Translations under genes and position numbers: made by a program | The notes under the pieces: generated by a model | Told to the model about the DNA's origin: nothing | Databases searched by the model: none | The model's input: the letters and a program-made list of their open reading frames with translations, nothing else | Assembly (NCBI GenBank): GCA_964617555.1 | Contig: CAZTYP010000109.1 | Coordinates: 1-55,249 of the forward strand | From: 1-14-2-50-31-20 sp964617555 | GTDB taxonomy: Bacteria; Bacteroidota; Ignavibacteria; Ignavibacteriales; Melioribacteraceae | Length of the DNA stretch: 55,249 bases | Direction of reading: 5' to 3' | Shown here: piece by piece, positions 1-9,660 of the stretch | How positions within the stretch are numbered: position 1 is the stretch's first letter | Layout of the letters: the number at the start of each line of letters is the position of its first letter

Positions 1-325
1 TTATTCTGAGATTTTGGTAGTTCTCTTCTACAGAATAATTACCGTTTACAAATGCTGTCCACTTATTTAAATCAATTGAATTATCATCAAAATTATCGCC
101 GGCATTTGAATATGACGTGCTATTAACTTTAACCCATGCACTCATTGTTAAATTAGATGAAATATCCAAACTTGCAGCATCACTTATTTGTATATAATCA
201 TTACTCCCATCAAATAATATTGAATTACCGGCACCCTGGGCAAAAAGAAGATTCGCACAGTAAAAAGTCACTACTAGGGAAAAATACAACCATAAATTGT
301 TTAAAAATGCTTTAAATGATTTCAT
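1..325 (-). CDS. Secreted LamG-like (concanavalin-fold) protein, N-terminal part only
   Basis: I translated this frame by hand: it opens at the ATG at 325 and stays open to the window edge (108 codons), so the C-terminus is missing. A GGGAG ribosome site lies just upstream. Residues 1-30 form a signal peptide (hydrophobic core followed by FAQ). The mature start contains SILFDGSNDYIQI and LTMSAWVKVN, the typical opening of a LamG/concanavalin-like lectin domain, which in such secreted proteins usually binds carbohydrate. It probably also ends in a T9SS sorting domain like its neighbours, but that part is outside the window. It lies about 100 bp downstream of the kelch gene in the same direction and may be co-transcribed. 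Confidence 0.75.
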   Translation of the reverse strand, partial: MKSFKAFLNNLWLYFSLVVTFYCANLLFAQGAGNSILFDGSNDYIQISDAASLDISSNLTMSAWVKVNSTSYSNAGDNFDDNSIDLNKWTAFVNGNYSVEENYQNLRI

Positions 326-429
326 AATTACTCCCATAAATTATAAAAAATAGTAGTTCATCAATTATCATATTTTATTCAAAAAAAAAAGAACTATGGT
401 TATTAAACAAATTGCTAATACAAAGAGAA

Positions 430-1806
430 TTATTTCATTAAAATCATTTTAATCGATTTTGTAAAATTAGCATTACCATTAACCGGTGTTGCATTTATTC
501 TGATAATATAAACTCCGCTTGTGAGATGCCCCGCATTCCATAGTGTGGAATGTAACCCTGCTGACTCTACTCCGCTTACTATCACATCTACACGCTGACC
601 AAGTACGTTAAAAATTTCCACTTTTACTTTGCTGTCATAAGGCAGGGCGTAGCTTATTGTAGTACTCGGATTAACGGGATTGGGATAGTTTTGTAATAAT
701 TTAAATTCATTCGGTATTATTTTCGCCTCTTTAACCCCAACCTCGGTTAAAGGATAAATATATGTATCGGCAAGAGTCGAATCTTTTGATTTCCCTCCGA
801 ATATTAATATCCCCGTTGGAATATCATTTTTATCAGTTAATAACGCCGCCCCGAAATCTGTACGAGGAGATGGAAGGTCGTTTAATCGTGTCCAGCTTTT
901 AGAAGTAATATTATATTCCCACACATCTTTAAAAGGGCCATCATTACCCGCATTATCTCCACCTAATATCCAAATTTTATTTACCTTGTCGGAAGCAACC
1001 ATTCCGTGATTTTGTCTTCCTTTCGGTGTTGCTTTTTCGTCAAGTTGCTCTTTACAAATTCCCGAATTTCTTTTTTCCGAAGGCAAATCGTTTCCGGAAG
1101 ATAATTCCCATTTATCCGTTTCCATATCATAATTCCATAATTGATTACTTACGTCTTGAGGTCCTATACCGCCAAAAAGTTGAACCTTATTATTAACAAA
1201 AACCGTTCTATGACCATATCTGTACATATCGGGAAATTCTCCTTTCTTTTCCCATGAGCCTGTCTTTGGAGCATAAATCCATGTGGTTCCGTCAAGTGCA
1301 AAATCTTTATCAAAACCGCCCAAAAGCAGAACACGGCCATCGGGTAAGATTGTTGACGAATGACAAAAACGAGGACTCATTTTTGTATCTCCGCTCTGAG
1401 TCATTTCATCCCAGTTATTACTAGACGGATTATAAGACCATATGCCTGAATACACTCCGCCTTTGCCGTCTGCTCCAAAGAAAACCAGCATTCTTTCGGT
1501 ATCATCTTTAGTAAAAACAGTTGCCGAATGAGAATATCTACCCGCCGGAGCATTTGACGGATTTTTGTCTAACCACTCTTTTTTTTCATCATCCCATTTC
1601 CACAAACCACCTATTACACAACCGTTAGTATTATAAACTGTTCCTCCTTTTGGGGTTGTTGTTGTAGAATTGGTATATCCGCCATATAAAAACACTTCGC
1701 CATTAATTTTCGTTAACGTTCCTCCGCTACGCGATACGGGCTGTGCAATTACCTTTGAAATAAAAAGAAAAAATAAAACGGAAATTAGTCTTAAAATAAT
1801 TTTCAT
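430..1806 (-). CDS. Secreted kelch-repeat beta-propeller protein with T9SS sorting domain
   Basis: About 458 residues. I chose the ATG at 1806 rather than the in-frame GTG at 1818 because GGGGG sits directly upstream of it and MKIILRLISVLFFLF then forms a normal signal peptide ending VIAQ. The body has at least five kelch blades with motifs such as VFLYGGYTN, VLLLGGFDK, VQLFGGIG, IWILGGDNAG and ILIFGGKS. The last ~85 residues are a T9SS type A sorting domain (LLQNYPNPVNPSTTISYALP ... KSIKMILMK). Such proteins are exported by the type IX system and usually anchored at the surface. A role as galactose-oxidase-like or binding propeller is possible; no catalytic residues could be assigned. It sits downstream of the AraC-type regulator. 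Confidence 0.85.
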   Translation of the reverse strand: MKIILRLISVLFFLFISKVIAQPVSRSGGTLTKINGEVFLYGGYTNSTTTTPKGGTVYNTNGCVIGGLWKWDDEKKEWLDKNPSNAPAGRYSHSATVFTKDDTERMLVFFGADGKGGVYSGIWSYNPSSNNWDEMTQSGDTKMSPRFCHSSTILPDGRVLLLGGFDKDFALDGTTWIYAPKTGSWEKKGEFPDMYRYGHRTVFVNNKVQLFGGIGPQDVSNQLWNYDMETDKWELSSGNDLPSEKRNSGICKEQLDEKATPKGRQNHGMVASDKVNKIWILGGDNAGNDGPFKDVWEYNITSKSWTRLNDLPSPRTDFGAALLTDKNDIPTGILIFGGKSKDSTLADTYIYPLTEVGVKEAKIIPNEFKLLQNYPNPVNPSTTISYALPYDSKVKVEIFNVLGQRVDVIVSGVESAGLHSTLWNAGHLTSGVYIIRINATPVNGNANFTKSIKMILMK

Positions 1807-1841
1807 GTTATCCCCCACTATGTTTGTTTACCATTTTTATT

Positions 1842-1871
1842 AAAATCTAATACGAAAAGAGTAATCTCAAA
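1842..1871 (-). promoter_or_regulatory. Possible Bacteroidota-type promoter of the kelch gene
   Basis: Read on the minus strand there is TTTG (1871-1868), an 18-base spacer, then TAGATTTT (1849-1842), close to the Bacteroidetes pattern TTTG-N19-TAnnTTTG. It lies 36 bases upstream of the chosen kelch start. Low confidence, because AT-rich DNA gives such matches easily. Confidence 0.3.
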
Positions 1872-1934
1872 ATAAATTACCTTAATAGGAGTATCAAATC
1901 TTTTATGTCCTAAAACGGTTTTGAGTACAAAAAA

Positions 1935-3041
1935 TTATGCGGATTTTCTGTATTCGGAGGGGGTTTGCCCTATAATTTCTTTAAATATTTTATTAAAAGC
2001 AGACCGTGAGAAAAATCCTACTTGTGAAGGAATATTTGAAATTTTTACATTAGTATCGGAAAGGAGCAAACATGCGGCATTAATTCTATATTCGTTAATA
2101 AACGAAGAAAAGTTTTTACCGATTGAGTCGTTGATAATAATGGATAAATCCTTTTCCGGTAGATGAAGCCGTTTGGCGAAGTTTTTTATCTTTAAATTAG
2201 GATTGAGATAGAGTTTTTCATTTTTAATTATATCCTGTAATTCGGAAATAATTTCGTGCTTTTTACCTTCCGAAAATTTACTCTTTATTTTCCTTTCCGA
2301 ACTTAACATCGGGTTATTTTCAAAACTTTTTGATATTTGTAATTCGAGTAACAATTCATCGTGTTTAAGTCCAACAAGCCCTAAAACCAAAATAACCAAA
2401 TCACTAAGAATTATATCGATAAGAATTGTTTCACTTTTTTGCATCCAAGAGATAAAGAATAAAATTTCGTAAACTATTATCCCGATAATTACATATTTAA
2501 CCCATACAGATTCAAAAGAATTTTGAAAATTCATTTTCAGTCTTTTATTCAACTTAATGAACGAAAATAAGTAGTAAAAGAATTGTACGTAATAGAGAAG
2601 ATAAATTATCCAAAAGAATACTCTCAAATTATAAGATTGATTAAACTTGTAGGAATTCATTAAAGGAACAATAGTACCAAACTCATCCCCCAAAACAACA
2701 AGAAGTAAAAACAAACTAATAAAAACAAAAATAGGAAGCACAAAATGCGAAATAGGAATTCTAACCTTTTTTCCCTTTTCAACAATTGAATTTATATAGA
2801 TATTAAGGATAGGATAAATTGTGTACAAAAGAGGAAATGCGATAATAAAAACAAATTGTGCACCTCTTTCTTTCTGAAGCATTATTAATAGATTAAGTGA
2901 AACAAGTAACGATGCTATAAGCATGCCTGCCATCATTATGTATCTTGCCCTGTTCGAGTGGTTTTTAGATAAAAGAAAAATAACAAAAAAAACTATCGAA
3001 AACGAAATGCCGACAATATCAAACGTAACTACAATGTCCAA
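1935..3041 (-). CDS. Membrane-anchored AraC-family transcriptional regulator
   Basis: 368 residues. The N-terminal ~235 residues contain about seven hydrophobic segments (e.g. GISFSIVFFVIFLL, FVLPIFVFISLFLLLVVLG, YVIIGIIVYEILFFI), and the C-terminal ~100 residues form an AraC/XylS helix-turn-helix pair ending in the typical signature VGFFSRSAFNKIFKEIIGQT-PSEYR. This architecture (membrane sensor fused to AraC DNA-binding domain) is common in Bacteroidota and is thought to sense ligand at the membrane. Its target is unknown; the kelch and LamG genes downstream and the beta-helix gene upstream are the nearest candidates. Confidence 0.85.
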   Translation of the reverse strand: MDIVVTFDIVGISFSIVFFVIFLLSKNHSNRARYIMMAGMLIASLLVSLNLLIMLQKERGAQFVFIIAFPLLYTIYPILNIYINSIVEKGKKVRIPISHFVLPIFVFISLFLLLVVLGDEFGTIVPLMNSYKFNQSYNLRVFFWIIYLLYYVQFFYYLFSFIKLNKRLKMNFQNSFESVWVKYVIIGIIVYEILFFISWMQKSETILIDIILSDLVILVLGLVGLKHDELLLELQISKSFENNPMLSSERKIKSKFSEGKKHEIISELQDIIKNEKLYLNPNLKIKNFAKRLHLPEKDLSIIINDSIGKNFSSFINEYRINAACLLLSDTNVKISNIPSQVGFFSRSAFNKIFKEIIGQTPSEYRKSA

Positions 3042-3480
3042 TGTATTATTCTTTTATGAAATAAGTGATAATAAAATAACTATTTACAATGTTTTACACA
3101 ATAAATTATTGATGTGGAAAACAAATAAAACTTTTCTGAAACAAGTAAGAATGCGGAGGTATTGTTATTAACAGATTTTAAAAACACTCAAAGTTTTTTG
3201 CAAAATTATGAAAGAAAATTTCTCTATTATTAAGTAAAGGTGTCGTAGAAAACCGCTTTTTATAACTTTCTAATTAATCCGAATAAGTTGCATATATTTT
3301 AACTGTTGTGTGGTTTAAGAATAATAAAAGCAACCATTAAAGGTTGACTAATTTTAACCATAAGTGCATAAATTAAGTATTGTTCGAATTGTTAATAATT
3401 AATAAAATAGAACTTTGCAGAGTTATTGAATTGTATTTTATTCTTTAGAACGGGAATTATGTTATACCGAGGTAAATTTT
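3042..3480. other. Gene-free stretch upstream of the AraC-type gene
   Basis: About 440 very AT-rich bases. On both strands I found only ORFs shorter than 15 codons, apart from a plus-strand shadow of the AraC gene. A short inverted repeat, CAACC-N6-GGTTG, lies near 3340-3357. The stretch presumably holds the promoter of the AraC gene; I could not place it with confidence. Confidence 0.5.
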
Positions 3481-3517
3481 TTGTGCTGTTAATCGGGTTT
3501 ACCGATTAACAGCACAA
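3481..3517 (-). terminator. Perfect 16-bp hairpin after the beta-helix gene
   Basis: TTGTGCTGTTAATCGG at 3481-3496 is exactly complementary to 3502-3517, with a 5-base loop. It lies eight bases beyond the stop codon of the beta-helix gene. On the minus strand it is followed by A-rich rather than T-rich sequence, so it is not a classical intrinsic terminator; it may stop or protect the 3' end of the mRNA, or be an operator. Confidence 0.55.
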
Positions 3518-3524
3518 TATATTA

Positions 3525-5180
3525 TTATTTAAGTAACATCATTTTCTTTACTTGAGAATAATCGTTAGATTGTAATTTATAGAAGTATATTCCGGAAGCC
3601 AAATTATTTGCATCAAATTGATAGGAATATGAACCCGCTTTAAGTTCTTTGCTTACCAATGTTTTAACTTTTTGTCCTAATACATTATATACTTCCAAAG
3701 TTGTTTGACCGGAATACGGTATTGAAAATTCAATTACAGTAGTAGGGTTAAACGGATTAGGATAATTTTGACTTAGCGTATAATTAGTAGGTACGGCACA
3801 GCCATTTGAAGTCTTTTCAACACCCGTCCAAACTTCCCATTTTGCTTTTTCTTCAGGGAACCAATTTAAGTCTCCCACAGGGAATCCGCCTTGTGCATGT
3901 TTTAGTGCTACTTGATTTGTATAAGCCAAATTTTCAGGTAGCGGCCAAGTAAGGTCAAAAAGTTTTCCGTCAGGATAATAAAGACGGTCTTGGAAACCGG
4001 TATAATCGGAGCCGAATTGCCTTCTGTCTTCATTCCATTTAATTTGTTTGTCAATAACCGCACTTTCCATTGCAGCGTCAAATTCCGGATCCAATTCAAT
4101 GTTGTTTTCGTCAACAAAGCCCTCATAAAACTTAAATAAGCTGTCGGTATTATCATCCATCCAAGGAACCGGAACCAAATTATATTCTTGCCAATATTTT
4201 TTTACCTTTTGATTCCAACCGTAGACATTATTTTTATAAACTGCTTTTCTATCGGATTGTTTAATACCTAAATCGCTTAATTTTGCTGCATCAATATCAA
4301 CTATTTTAACAATACTATAATGTTTTTTTGCAAATTGAGATGAATCTTGTCCATATGTTTGATAGTTGTAAATAATATTATCAGTAATTTTAGCATCTAA
4401 CAAATGTGGTAATCTAAGGGCACCGACAGCCGTTGTAAAAATAGTATTATGAACAAGTTCAACATATTTTGTGTAATCTTTTAAATACAATACATATGCA
4501 CTAATGTTAAAGAATGTGTTATTTACAATCGAGATGGTGTCTTGATCTACTTTTTGTGAAAGGACTAAAGAGTATCCGCTGTATTCTTTGTTTAATCTCG
4601 CATCGTTTCTAAAAATGTTATTTTTAAAAATATAGGTTGAATGGTCGGTTGATCTCGCATTAAATACTTGATACGTAAAATAATTGTAAATACAATTATC
4701 TGAAATCAATTTAATGTTGCTTCCGGCCATGTTAATTAATTCAACAGATTCTGAAACGATTTTTTCATCTGCAGGAATGCCTTGGAAAAGAATATTTTTA
4801 AATTTAATTGTAATGGAATCCGTTCTAACTTTCATAAAGGGTCTTACATAAGCTCCTTCGGCATTTTTTGCACGAACAATCATTGGCGGACGGGTGGGAT
4901 TTTTGGGATCATCGTCATCGGCAACCAATGAGAAGTTAAAATTAATAAACATGGTTTGATCTTGGAAATAGACTTTTTCTCTTTGCAATCTGTATATTGC
5001 ATCGGGGTGTTTTCTTTCTCCGGAACTGGTTGTATCGCCCATAATAAAGTTATTAATTGCTCCAATGGGATTACCGTTACAAGTATCCGGTACATCAATA
5101 ACCGTTTGGGAAAACAAGTTTTGTGGTATTGTAAATAATACCGCTAAAACAAATAGAATTGTTAAATGTTTTGTTTTCAT
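3525..5180 (-). CDS. Secreted right-handed beta-helix protein with T9SS sorting domain
   Basis: 551 residues from the ATG at 5180; this start has GGAGG at ideal spacing and gives signal peptide MKTKHLTILFVLAVLFTIP...LFSQ, whereas the upstream ATG at 5225 would add 15 residues before it. The middle holds repeated short strand-and-asparagine motifs (IKLISDNCIYNYF, YIFKNNIFRND, ISIVNNTFFNI, VELVHNTIF, AKITDNIIYNY), characteristic of a parallel beta-helix as in pectate/alginate/chondroitinase-type lyases. The last ~85 residues are a T9SS type A sorting domain (TLSQNYPNPFNPTTVIEFSI ... KKMMLLK). No lyase family could be assigned. It follows the TonB receptor by about 100 bases and probably belongs to the same sigma-factor-controlled unit. 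Confidence 0.8.
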   Translation of the reverse strand: MKTKHLTILFVLAVLFTIPQNLFSQTVIDVPDTCNGNPIGAINNFIMGDTTSSGERKHPDAIYRLQREKVYFQDQTMFINFNFSLVADDDDPKNPTRPPMIVRAKNAEGAYVRPFMKVRTDSITIKFKNILFQGIPADEKIVSESVELINMAGSNIKLISDNCIYNYFTYQVFNARSTDHSTYIFKNNIFRNDARLNKEYSGYSLVLSQKVDQDTISIVNNTFFNISAYVLYLKDYTKYVELVHNTIFTTAVGALRLPHLLDAKITDNIIYNYQTYGQDSSQFAKKHYSIVKIVDIDAAKLSDLGIKQSDRKAVYKNNVYGWNQKVKKYWQEYNLVPVPWMDDNTDSLFKFYEGFVDENNIELDPEFDAAMESAVIDKQIKWNEDRRQFGSDYTGFQDRLYYPDGKLFDLTWPLPENLAYTNQVALKHAQGGFPVGDLNWFPEEKAKWEVWTGVEKTSNGCAVPTNYTLSQNYPNPFNPTTVIEFSIPYSGQTTLEVYNVLGQKVKTLVSKELKAGSYSYQFDANNLASGIYFYKLQSNDYSQVKKMMLLK

Positions 5181-5283
5181 TTTGTTCCTCCTTTGTTTGG
5201 AAAATAATATTTTTTCTTCTAACAATTATCACAGTTGTTAGTATCCGTAAATGTAATATGTATATTATGTTTGTATTCGAAAT

Positions 5284-8200
5284 TTATTGTAGGGAAAATC
5301 TGACTCCTAAATGATAAATACTTCCGTAATGCTCTATTGAACTGGTTTGTTTGTTACCGTCAATAAAATTTTTATCGTAAACGGAAGAAATGTTTACAAT
5401 ATTACCATATAGCTCCAATCCTTCAATAGGAAGTTTTTGTTTTACCGTTAAATCCCAACGAAGATAGTCATCGGTTAAAACGCGTTCTTCTTTCCAAAAA
5501 CTATTTTTGATAAAAATATCGGATTGATAATACATCGAAAGCCTGGTGCTAAAACCTTTATAATCATATCCTAATGCTACATTAAGAATATCGTCCGGTT
5601 GATTTTGCATTCTGTCCCAATAGCTCTTATCAACTTCTTCGTAAACAATCCATGGTGGTTTAGTAATAATTTTAGATTTAAATTCGGTTTTGGGGTATTT
5701 GGTTTCAGAAAATATTTTTGTGTAATTGATATTAAGAACAATCCCGCGCAAAAACGAGGGCAAATACCAAAAGTTGGTTTGCCAATCTATTTCTATCCCC
5801 TTAACAACGGATATATCCGAAATATTATCGGGGGCTGTATATTCCATTCCTTCGTATATATCGGAGAGTCCGTATTTAGCGGGGTCATGCATAATTCTTT
5901 TACCCATAAAATAGATTTTATCTTTAATGTTCTTCCAAAAACCTCCTATGGTAAAAAGTCCTAAATAATTATTGCTGAAAGCAAAGTTTACATCAAAACT
6001 TTCGGCTAATTCGGGTTTTAAGCTCGGGCTATTAATTTTTATTACATTATTACCTATATCCATATTGGGAATAATATATCTAAAATTTGGGCGTGCAAGT
6101 GTTTGTGTATATGCCAATCTTATTTGCATCCAATTATTCGGTTTATATCTTAAATGAATCATAGGCAAAAAGAAATTGTTTTGCCGTGTACTTGTTGTAT
6201 CGGTATGGTCGTAGCCAAGTTCTGAATCTTGGTTCGTTGTACCTCTTATTCCCCAATAGGATGTTGTTTTATCTTCGTATCTAACACCCGGTATAAATTT
6301 TATTTTATCGGTAATATTAATTTCGGCCATTAAATAGCCTGCATACAAATCTTCGGTTCCATTATAATCATTAATAAGAGAAGTTTTATGCAAATATGTG
6401 AAATAGTTCGATCTATGATGCTCGTCAAGTTTATCGTATGTATTGTGCATAACATCCAACACGTCGTACATTAACGAAATATCGGCAACGGGACCCAGTG
6501 TATATTCTCCGTTTAAGAATTCATCGTGTTTAAAATTATGGTCAATAAATAGCTCGTAAGGCATATGTTGTGTTCCCAGCGGCGCAATTTTCTGCATCCA
6601 AGGGAATGCTTCGAGAATAGGATTTTTAATTTCATTGCCACCCCAAGATGCTAATAATCCGCCGTATCCTTCAAGATTATACGAGCGTTTATCATATCTG
6701 TATTTTGCTCCGAATTTTATTTGCCCGTTAATTTGTTTTGAAAGAGAAAAATCGGTTGAAAAATCGAGAGAAGCCGTAATTAATCTTCCTTCAGCAACAT
6801 CGTCGGTACTCCGTATACTTTCCCAATATGTGTTGTGTATATCGTTTTTAGCATAATTTAATATCTCTTCGGGGGGTGTATCTAACGGAAATGTACTGAG
6901 GTCTTGAGTGTTAACAAAGTTGAACATTAAATTATCGGGATGTTTATCTTCGGAATATGAATGACTGAGTTTTGCATTTATTTTAAATAGTGAAAAATCT
7001 CCTTCGTAATTTAATATATTAGAAAATATCAACTGCTTGCTGTCTTGATTTGCAGTATAATATCTATGCGATCTATCTTTATTAAAAACTTCCCAATATG
7101 CTTGTTTGGAATTTGTTCCGCTGCTGAAAAAGTTTTTCATATAAATTTTTCCATCGGAAAGTTTATAATCCAACGTTAATGTTGCACCGTATCGTTCTCT
7201 AATTCTGTAAATATCGTTTAATTTTAAGTCATTTATTCCCAATGGATTTTTTCTATCGGTATATTTTGATAACACGCTGTAATTTGCACTTACGTCATTG
7301 CTGCTCAAATTCTTTCTTCCGATAGTTGCTTGAGCAAAAACACCGAATTTGTTATTAAAAAATCTATTGCTTATATCTCCTACAAACTGATAATCGTTAT
7401 ATTCGTTTTTAAGTTTATTATACCCGCCTTCTGCAATAACGGTATATTTTAATTTTTCAGGTGCCGTTCTCATTTTAAAGTTTACCGACCCGCCGACTTG
7501 ATCTCCATCCATATTTGCCGTAGGAGCTTTAATAACTTCTATACCTTCCAACGAATATGAAGAAATCATACTCATATCCACACTACGATCGCTGCTTCCG
7601 GTAGCGGAAAGGGAAACACCGTCAACCATAATTTTGCTGTATTTCGGTTGCAAACCTCGGATTACAACTTTATTGCCTTCTCCGCCGGAACGTAAAACGG
7701 AAACACCAGGAAGACGTCCTACGGATTCGGCGGCGTTGGCATCGGGTAACTCTCTGATTCTATCTTTGGAAACAACATTTTTAATTTCATCTGCTGAAAG
7801 CTGTTCATTTATTGCGGATAATTGTCCTTTGGCTTGCGCGGTAACTATTACTTCCTTACCCGTAACCGCAACCCAATCCAATTTAAATATCAAATCCAAA
7901 GTTTTGTTTGAAATGACGGTAACTTTTTCTATCTTGTCGTTATACCCCACATAAGTAATTTTTAATGTATAGTTACCCGGTTTTAACGACGGCAAAACAA
8001 ATTTTCCGTGAATATCTGCCGCTGCACCAATTGAAGTACCGACAACAACAACATTGGCACCTATTAATGGTTCACCGCTTTTTGCATCTACAATTGTTCC
8101 CTTTATTTTCCCTTTTTCAACTTCTTTATCCACTGGTAAAATAATTATGGAACCGTTTTTTGTAATTTGTAATTTGGTAGATGTTTGTTTAAGAACCATC

Positions 8201-8478
8201 ATAAGAGCTTCAATGGTATTAACTTTTTCCGCTTTTACCGAAACTTTGCTGTCCAACGGAATAATATCGCTGTTATAATTAAGTTTAATATCCCCCTTTT
8301 TGGAAATTTCGTTTAACGCAACTTGCATGGAGGCGTTTTCCAAATCTATTGAAATTTCATTCAAAAGAGCAGCGGGAATTCTTTGATTACGATTTAAATT
8401 ATTGGAATTGATATTTTGTGAAAAAAGCTGGAAAACAAAACCAAATAATAAAAGGATAATATAAACAAATCGTTCCAT
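5284..8478 (-). CDS. FecA-like TonB-dependent outer-membrane receptor with signalling (STN) domain
   Basis: 1064 residues. Order of parts: signal peptide (1-21), STN/secretin-like signalling domain (~41-115), carboxypeptidase-regulatory-like domain (~124-205, GTIVDAKSGEPLIGANV), plug (~220-340, with RIRELPDANAAESVGRLPGV and MVDGVSL), and a 22-strand-type beta-barrel ending in aromatic-rich HLGVRFSLQ. It should import a ligand across the outer membrane using TonB energy and signal through its STN domain to FecR. Its ATG overlaps the FecR stop (TAATG), indicating translational coupling. The plug motif resembles the TonB-Xanth-Caul group often involved in oligosaccharide uptake; no SusD partner is present. 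The substrate is unknown. Confidence 0.92.
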   Translation of the reverse strand: MERFVYIILLLFGFVFQLFSQNINSNNLNRNQRIPAALLNEISIDLENASMQVALNEISKKGDIKLNYNSDIIPLDSKVSVKAEKVNTIEALMMVLKQTSTKLQITKNGSIIILPVDKEVEKGKIKGTIVDAKSGEPLIGANVVVVGTSIGAAADIHGKFVLPSLKPGNYTLKITYVGYNDKIEKVTVISNKTLDLIFKLDWVAVTGKEVIVTAQAKGQLSAINEQLSADEIKNVVSKDRIRELPDANAAESVGRLPGVSVLRSGGEGNKVVIRGLQPKYSKIMVDGVSLSATGSSDRSVDMSMISSYSLEGIEVIKAPTANMDGDQVGGSVNFKMRTAPEKLKYTVIAEGGYNKLKNEYNDYQFVGDISNRFFNNKFGVFAQATIGRKNLSSNDVSANYSVLSKYTDRKNPLGINDLKLNDIYRIRERYGATLTLDYKLSDGKIYMKNFFSSGTNSKQAYWEVFNKDRSHRYYTANQDSKQLIFSNILNYEGDFSLFKINAKLSHSYSEDKHPDNLMFNFVNTQDLSTFPLDTPPEEILNYAKNDIHNTYWESIRSTDDVAEGRLITASLDFSTDFSLSKQINGQIKFGAKYRYDKRSYNLEGYGGLLASWGGNEIKNPILEAFPWMQKIAPLGTQHMPYELFIDHNFKHDEFLNGEYTLGPVADISLMYDVLDVMHNTYDKLDEHHRSNYFTYLHKTSLINDYNGTEDLYAGYLMAEINITDKIKFIPGVRYEDKTTSYWGIRGTTNQDSELGYDHTDTTSTRQNNFFLPMIHLRYKPNNWMQIRLAYTQTLARPNFRYIIPNMDIGNNVIKINSPSLKPELAESFDVNFAFSNNYLGLFTIGGFWKNIKDKIYFMGKRIMHDPAKYGLSDIYEGMEYTAPDNISDISVVKGIEIDWQTNFWYLPSFLRGIVLNINYTKIFSETKYPKTEFKSKIITKPPWIVYEEVDKSYWDRMQNQPDDILNVALGYDYKGFSTRLSMYYQSDIFIKNSFWKEERVLTDDYLRWDLTVKQKLPIEGLELYGNIVNISSVYDKNFIDGNKQTSSIEHYGSIYHLGVRFSLQ

Positions 8479-9554
8479 TATATTCCTCCGTCGGAAGTTG
8501 TGTTAATTAAAAAATAGATTTTTTTTCCGTGACGTTCTACGGTTGTGTTTGTAATAACGGAAATAAGGTCAAGAACATCATTAAGATTTGTATTATTAAG
8601 ATGAATCGTTAAATTTTTTCTGTCCAAAAATTTATCGGAAATTACAAAGTCCAAATCATACCAACGTTCCAACTGCATAATTACCTGTTTTAAACTTGCG
8701 TTTTTAAAATCCATTTCGTTGTTCATCCATTTACTGAAATTGGAAGCATCGACGGTTACAGGCTCGGAAAGTTTACCGGAAGGCGATAGATTACTTTGCA
8801 TGTTTTTTGTTAAAATCACATTTTCTTTTCTACCTTTCGTGCCGGCAGAAAGAGAAACCTTCCCTTCGCTCACCGTTACGGTTACACCTTCACCGCTATC
8901 TTCCCACGAACGGACATTAAACTTTGTACCAAGAACTTCCACAACCCCGTTGTTAGAATAAATTCTAAATGGTTTTTTCGGGTTTTTTGCAACTTGGAAA
9001 AACCCTTCGCCTTTTAAATATACTTCTCGGCTCTTTTCCCCGAATTTTTCGGGGTATTTCAATTCGCTTCCGGAATCAAGATTAATTGTTGTACCGTCAT
9101 ATAATACTATTGTTTTTCTTTCTCCCCGTTTAACGGATAGAACTTTAAATTCAATTTTTTTTGCGGGTTGCGGTGTAAAAAATTCCTTAGAAAGGAAATA
9201 AGAAGCAACAACGGTAAAAAATAGAATTGCCGCATATCTCCAAACGGTAAAAAATCTTTTTCTTGCTTTGCTTTTTAAATTAAACCTGGCAATTTTATCA
9301 TTAAAAGCTTTTTCGGTTTGTTTTTCATCTTTCGATAAATCATTAAGATTAGCTCTTACTTCTTCCCATTTAAGATTTACATCCGTAATTTCCATCTTTT
9401 TTTGATTTACGGAAGTAAGTAAATTAAGTTCTTTAATTCTATTTCTTAATTCCCGATTGGTTTTCAACTCGGATTCAATTTTTGTCCTTTCTTCTTCGGA
9501 AGATTCGTTTAAGACATATTTAATTATTTCATCCCAATCAAATTTTGGATCCAT
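8478..9554 (-). CDS. FecR-family anti-sigma factor
   Basis: 358 residues. The N-terminal ~95 residues are cytoplasmic, a single membrane helix lies around 103-122 (YAAILFFTVVASYFL), the FecR domain follows (~145-250, with LDSGSELKYPEKFG and VEVLGTKFNVRSW), and a C-terminal DUF4974-type STN-like domain ends the protein (~275-358). It holds the neighbouring ECF sigma factor inactive until the TonB receptor signals. Order sigma-FecR-receptor is the standard Bacteroidetes arrangement; the stop codon overlaps the receptor start. Confidence 0.92.
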   Translation of the reverse strand: MDPKFDWDEIIKYVLNESSEEERTKIESELKTNRELRNRIKELNLLTSVNQKKMEITDVNLKWEEVRANLNDLSKDEKQTEKAFNDKIARFNLKSKARKRFFTVWRYAAILFFTVVASYFLSKEFFTPQPAKKIEFKVLSVKRGERKTIVLYDGTTINLDSGSELKYPEKFGEKSREVYLKGEGFFQVAKNPKKPFRIYSNNGVVEVLGTKFNVRSWEDSGEGVTVTVSEGKVSLSAGTKGRKENVILTKNMQSNLSPSGKLSEPVTVDASNFSKWMNNEMDFKNASLKQVIMQLERWYDLDFVISDKFLDRKNLTIHLNNTNLNDVLDLISVITNTTVERHGKKIYFLINTTSDGGI

Positions 9555-9660
9555 TACTTTTTCTTATTTTAACTGATATAATTAATGCTACTATATAACC
9601 TTTTCATTCAGTTTTACCCTTACAGCAAAAGAAAAATAAAAAACGGTTAACAGGAAGGTT

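Noticed and set aside
371..396. A-rich run near the start of the window as a possible phase-variable tract
   Set aside because: It is intergenic between the kelch and LamG-type genes and not placed in a promoter spacer that I can recognise.
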